DNA of 64,000 nucleotides from Sindora glabra (taxonomy: Eukaryota > Streptophyta > Magnoliopsida > Fabales > Fabaceae). The DNA lies in the NCBI GenBank assembly GCA_020226215.1, contig CM035235.1, positions 44,545,511 to 44,609,510 of the forward strand. The letters are read 5' to 3'. Below are positions 59,304 to 64,000 of the stretch, piece by piece. The first letter of the stretch is position 1. Each line of letters opens with the position of its first letter. A program made the translations under genes and the position numbers. The notes beneath the pieces were generated by a model. The model worked only from the letters and a program-made list of their open reading frames with translations, was not told the DNA's origin and ran no database searches.

Positions 59304-60868
59304 TGATAAGAAAAATATTTACATATTTATTTTCCCTTATATGATGAACTTTTGGATGTTATCTAAGCTTAATTTAATAAGTTTTAGTTGCATTTTGTGA
59401 ATGGGTCTTGAATTTGAAATCAAATCAAATCTTTTAGATAATGTTGTATTTTGACCTTGTTTCAGATTTTAGGCCATATCTGGAGTTCTAGATGTTAGAT
59501 TGGGTTCTTCTTTATATGATTAAAAAGCTGAGAAAAAGCCTTACAATTTTCATGTTTAAATAAAAGCCCCAATTCAGCCTCTAAGGATCTCAAATTCTGC
59601 TTGGAAAATGAAATAGTGGTTCTGTCAGAATCTAACCTTTGCCTACTAATCTGACCATAATTTGAGATATAAATGTCAACATTAGGATTTCTTTGCTGCA
59701 TTTGAAAGCTAAGATCCGGTTCTATAACTCCTATGTTGACAAGAAGATGTGAATCTACCATTTAGGTGGTAAAAAATTACCAACAAGTCAGAAGAATGGT
59801 TGCTGCGAAAATCAAGAAGGGTAGTTAAAGACCATGAATGGTAGCTAAAGAACATGATTGGTAGCTAATGGTTAAGATCTATGACTTGTAGCTGATCCAT
59901 TTACCTATAAATAGGTAGAAGTAGAGATCATTTTCAACATTCATTCATCTTAGATAGTAGTTTAGTTCATGCATTTTTAGTTCTTCTTGTATGCCTCCTA
60001 CATGGAAGGCTAGGTTTTCATCCTATATGGAAGGTTTTACCTCCTATATGGATGGCTAGTATTTCTCTTTTCATGCATTTGTAATTATAACCTTATGTTT
60101 GTATCAAGAATGTGATGATGTTTTTATTTTATTTTTAGTTTGTCTTTAATTTCATTACGTTCTAATTTTTCATCTTCCTAGGGTGATAATGTAACTTGAT
60201 AATAACGGATTGAATTATAATCTATTGAAACTAATTTCAATTTTCTTCTCCTAGATTGAGTTTTAATCATTGCTCTTAATGCTTTCAATTGATTGGCTAC
60301 ATTTTGAATTAACTCAATATGTATATTGAGACCGAAAAGAGATACATGCGTATGAAACCTATAATTAAAATCGTAAATTGCATATGAAATTGGAATATAT
60401 TCATATGGTTTATGCAGTCTTAATGAGTTCCATAAATCCTAATGCATGATTAGTTGTTTTAATTCACATAGGAATATAGTGAATTAGCAATTAATTATAG
60501 AATTACTTGACCTTGGAAGAGGCTAGTAATTAATTTAAGGAAACTCGACTATCAATTAAGGGAGTTAAAATTGGATTAGTGTAGATAGATGATTCAATCC
60601 AAAATTATTAAGTGAAGTCTGATCTCTAGGGCTTTTATTCATATTTATCTTTACTCCAATTGCATTCTTTTTTATTTTAAATATTTTTGCTTAAATCTCT
60701 ATTTAGTTGCTTCATTCCGACTAATCCATTTGCCGAATAGTGTTAGGATTATGAATTTTGGTACTTAGTGAAACAATCCTCGAAGGAACGATACTTTACT
60801 TATCATTTTATTACTTGTTTACAATAGTGTACACTTGCACTAATTCATAAACCATTTCATATGTAACA
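59304..60868 (+). repeat. Athila-type 3' LTR
   Basis: Starts TGATAAGAAAAATATT and ends ATATGTAACA; 1565 bp. Near-identical in layout to 47584-49144, including TATA box (59905) and the CTCCTACATGGAAGG repeats. Small indels such as GACAAGAAGATG versus GACAGGATG separate the two. Confidence 0.92.
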
Positions 60869-60873
60869 TGGTC

Positions 60874-62011
60874 ATAGCAAAAAATGGAAATAAGCGTTTT
60901 CATTCCTTTCAAACTTATTTTCTAATAAATACGAATCTTAATGAAAGATAATCCTTTTTACACTGTTATCTTTATAATCCTTTAAGAATGGCATACATAG
61001 TATGCACATTTTTTTTCCGTAAAAAATAAACCTAATTGTTTGAGTAAGTAAAAAGGCATTCATCCTCTAATTTTTGCTGATGATTTTAATTTTATTTCCT
61101 AAATTTTATAATTTTATTTTGAAGTAATTTTATCTTCTAATTTTTAAAAATATACAATGTTATTCAACAACCTAAATTTATTAATTTTTTAATGCAAGTG
61201 TTTATATGGCATTCAATTTAATATCCCTCATCACCTACATTAATCATATTTTTACATTTTTATGGGGAAATGACATTTTTGTTCCCCTAACTAAATTTTT
61301 AATTTTATTTTCTAAGTTTTATTTGAAGTAAATTTATCCTGTAATTTTCCAAAGATAATTAGAATTTTAATGAAGAGGATATTGAATTAACAGAGAAAGA
61401 CATTGCATTTAAAATTCACTTCGAGGAAAGTGAAGAGGAAATGTCCAATAATATCGGTTTTGAAGATGAATCATTAGTGACACAAGTAACTATTAAGCTT
61501 TTTATAACAAATTGATGCAAAAAAAAAAAGTTATTTATAAGTATTACTGCACAAAATAAATCAAATCAGAAATCAATATAAAACTTATGTGCTAAAGAAA
61601 AAGAACACAAATAGAATATGCATAATTTCTGATGAAAATTTCCAATGAATTTTTTTTTGTCAAAAAATCGATTGGAAAATGGCACTAAAATATAAACACT
61701 CATATATTTTCAGGTGGAAAAACATCTGTTGAAAAGTTTTGAAAATCTGTTGGAAACAAGTACGCAAATATGAATCTTTTCAAATTTTCAACAAAAAAAT
61801 TCTGTCAGAAATTCATTTTTGTTGGAAAAAAATCCATCAAAAGCAGGTATAAAAGTTTTAAAATTTTGTTTTCTGTTTCGAACGGATTTTCTAACAGAAA
61901 TTATTGTACGATGAATTTCCAACTTAAAATTTGTTGAAAATTTAAAAGCATCTTAATATGCAAACAACACTCGTTCTCTCCACATTTTCCTCTTCTTTCG
62001 CTTCCCCCTGC
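60874..62011. other. AT-rich flank with subterminal-type repeats
   Basis: No gene recognised. At 61372-61516 an acidic open stretch (IELTEKDIAFKI, then FEESEEEMSNN) has no start codon or match I know. At 61620-61960 words of TCTGTTGGAAA / TTTCCAACAGA type recur on both strands, like the subterminal arrays of CACTA elements, and 61965-62010 is C/T-rich like the leader segments seen at 18780 and 40505. No element boundary could be set. Confidence 0.4.
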
Positions 62012-64000
62012 CATTAGATAAATTTTCTCTTTCTCTCATAGTTTAATAAATTTAATGTTGATTTTTACCCAACATATGTATGGGTATCATTGTGTACTAA
62101 ACAATTCCAAATCAAATTTTTAACCAATGTAAAAAAGTAAAATAATGTCAGCTTGCATGAGTATAAAACTATCATCATTTTTTTTTTGGAATACAATATG
62201 AATAATTTTGATTACAAAATAATATTAATTCTTATAAACAACTGATGTTATATTTTATATATCATTTCAATTGATAAATATAATTAATATGATATGTCAT
62301 TCCCCCTATACCCAAACCTTAATGAACCATAATCTTTCGTTGTTCTCCCATTCTTCTTATTCATGTATGTCCCATACATTAACCAAATGAAAATCTCCAT
62401 CTCAATTTCAACAATTTTAGATGAAAAAAGTGAAAGGTTACCTTAGTTAGATATATGCTCCACTATAGTAGTCATTACTTAATATATGAAGTTAGTACTC
62501 CCTATAAAAGCACACCTAATACTTACAAACACATTAAGCACTATTTATTAAAATTACATGTATGATATTACACCAAATGCCAAAGATAATGAATGAAATT
62601 AAGTTGCTTACCTGTACAAACCTATAAAAGTTTCATCAAAGTGAAAGGCAACAAAATATGATTGACTATGAAATCAAAAATTAAATTGCAAGAATGAGCA
62701 CAAAGTGTAAAACAAGCCCTTATATTTATATTCTATACTTTTTTAATGAGTGCTTAACATCACATATTTAGTTACAAGCTAATGGAACTTTAGCCTTGTA
62801 AAATAATTATAGATCACAAATACAAAATTAAAGAGAACCATTTTAGGTTAGATGGAGAGCATACCTTGCTAAAGATTAAATCATTTAAGGGTCAGAAGAG
62901 TTTGTAATAAAATTTGCATATGATGTCATGTCTTTACTCTTTTTATTTTCATCTTGTGCTTTGATTTTTGTAGTATTTTAATTTTTTGCATTAATTAGTA
63001 AGAAAAAACCAATGTCTATGATAAAACAACCTCATTCAACAATAGAATTTTAAATATAAATTATTAAACAAGAATGAACATAATAAATAAAAATATTTTA
63101 TATTTTCCATTACATTTTAAAAGAATCATTTTATAATTTTATAAGCTGATACCATTAAAATTATTTTTTACATTAGATTGAACAATTTGACAAATGGGAA
63201 ACTATATTTTTTTTCAGAAAAAAAATGAGCAACTACAATTTGCAATGATAAAATATTTTTAATTAAGGTTGATGAGAAACTAACAAATGATCTAAAACTA
63301 CAAATTATAAATTATGGTAAGAATAAGAAGAAGGAATATAACCATTTTTGTAATGAATTCAAGCTTTCTAGTGTGAAAATGGTCATATTACTTCTTTTTA
63401 CTATAATTTCTCATTAGTTTTCTTCTTGAGATGGAACATAAATAATAAATATGACTTTAGAAGGTGTAATGGTTGCAATGTAATGATTAATTATTGTAAG
63501 AAGAAATGGTATAAACAATCTTGCAATGTACTTAAAAGGTCAAGCCTTTTGATGCAAGAATGACCATACTACTTCCCACTACAAATTCTCATTAATTTGT
63601 ACATCATTAGTTAGGAATCACCTAGATGTTTCAAATAGAGAGTGGGAATAGGAATTATACAAAGATTTTAATGTCAATTGGTGTATTATGTATGTTTTAC
63701 TTGATAAAACTTAATTGTTGTTATAACTTGAAACATTATAATTTTTAGCAATTTTTTGATATATATTATTGATAAATGCATAGTATTTATGATCTATGTT
63801 TTCATCTATTAATACAATACACTTTGTAAATACCATTATTGTTGTATTGGTAAGTATTTATTACATGTTAGGTACTTGTTTGTGTACCTCTAGATGTTGG
63901 TTATGATAAATAACTAACATAATATCTACTCTTATTTTGCAAAATCATGTTGATTTTAATAAATAATTGATGTTTTTTAACAATTTTTTTATATAAAAAA
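62012..64000 (+). repeat. Second copy of the 5174-8489 repeat, truncated by window end
   Basis: Aligns in the same orientation with about 5180-7260: shared text includes GGAATACAATATGAA-AATTTT, ATTACACCAAATG-CAAA, GAATGAAATTAAGTT, AACAAAATATG-T-GACTATG and AATCACCTAGATGTTTCAAAT. The left edge CATTAGATAAATTTTCTCTTT resembles the terminal arms of the first copy. It is noncoding and extends past base 64000. Confidence 0.65.

Larger units (their letters stand above)
47584..60868 (+). mobile_element. Athila-type Ty3/gypsy element carrying a LOG-like gene
   Basis: A 13.3-kb element with long LTRs, a tRNA-Asp-type primer site, gag, then pol in gypsy order (protease, RT, RNase H, integrase) and a purine tract. 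Flanking pentamers TGGTT (47579-47583) and TGGTC (60869-60873) differ at one base. The gag text (LGWRNHPNLGWKNNQN type) and the primer site point to the Athila lineage, which usually carries an env-like ORF after pol. Here that interval holds an unknown 204-codon frame and a LOG-related frame. Pol is interrupted by a solo-LTR-like insertion. Stops in gag and pol show the copy is non-autonomous. Confidence 0.92.

Noticed and set aside
1..64000. CRISPR arrays, bacterial operons, tRNA or rRNA genes
   Set aside because: None seen; repeats here are transposon-derived and the DNA is plant nuclear in character.

Overview
The window looks like plant nuclear DNA, most likely eudicot and from a repeat-rich, gene-poor region. 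It is strongly AT-rich. I found no intact host gene, rRNA, tRNA or CRISPR array. Almost everything recognisable is a plant transposable element, often one nested inside another. The species cannot be fixed from the sequence alone.

Layout. 1-2900: minus-strand remnant of a Ty3/gypsy gag. 5174-8489: candidate CACTA-type DNA element; about 2 kb of it recurs at 62012-64000. 9127-9920: hAT-like element. 14246-14281: Helitron-type 3' terminus. 14665-15104 and 46704-47156: two copies of one MITE family in opposite orientation. 17265-17625: Stowaway-like MITE. 18272-27111: degenerate CACTA-like element holding a minus-strand Ty1/copia element (19346-25151, perfect ATGTT target duplication). 28122-37975: plus-strand Ty1/copia element, itself split by a 2.58-kb insertion (31620-34199). 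39827-41573: non-autonomous CACTA element with a TCT duplication and dense GCGACGAC palindromes. 42110-46295: Ty1/copia element with a deleted gag and a duplicated 3' junction. 46544-47289: foldback element with one of the MITEs in its loop. 47584-60868: Athila-type Ty3/gypsy element, 13.3 kb, with 1.56-kb LTRs, a tRNA-Asp-type primer site, gag, pol broken by a solo-LTR-like insertion (53474-55141), and two extra open frames after pol.

The most notable feature is in the Athila element. Downstream of integrase, where Athila elements usually carry an env-like ORF, there is a decayed 204-codon frame of unknown function (56444-57058). It is followed by a nearly intact, intronless open frame (57335-57907, homology to 57979) clearly related to the LONELY GUY (LOG) cytokinin-activating phosphoribohydrolases. 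Its core fold is recognisable, but the PGG-GT-EE active-site signature is replaced. The simplest reading is capture of a spliced host LOG transcript by the retrotransposon, followed by divergence.

All retrotransposon gag and pol genes here contain stops or frameshifts, so none appears able to move by itself. The LOG-like frame is the longest-preserved non-retroviral reading frame. Insertion order can be read from nesting: CACTA before copia 1; copia 2 before its 2.58-kb insertion; foldback element before the MITE in its loop; Athila element before the solo LTR in its pol.
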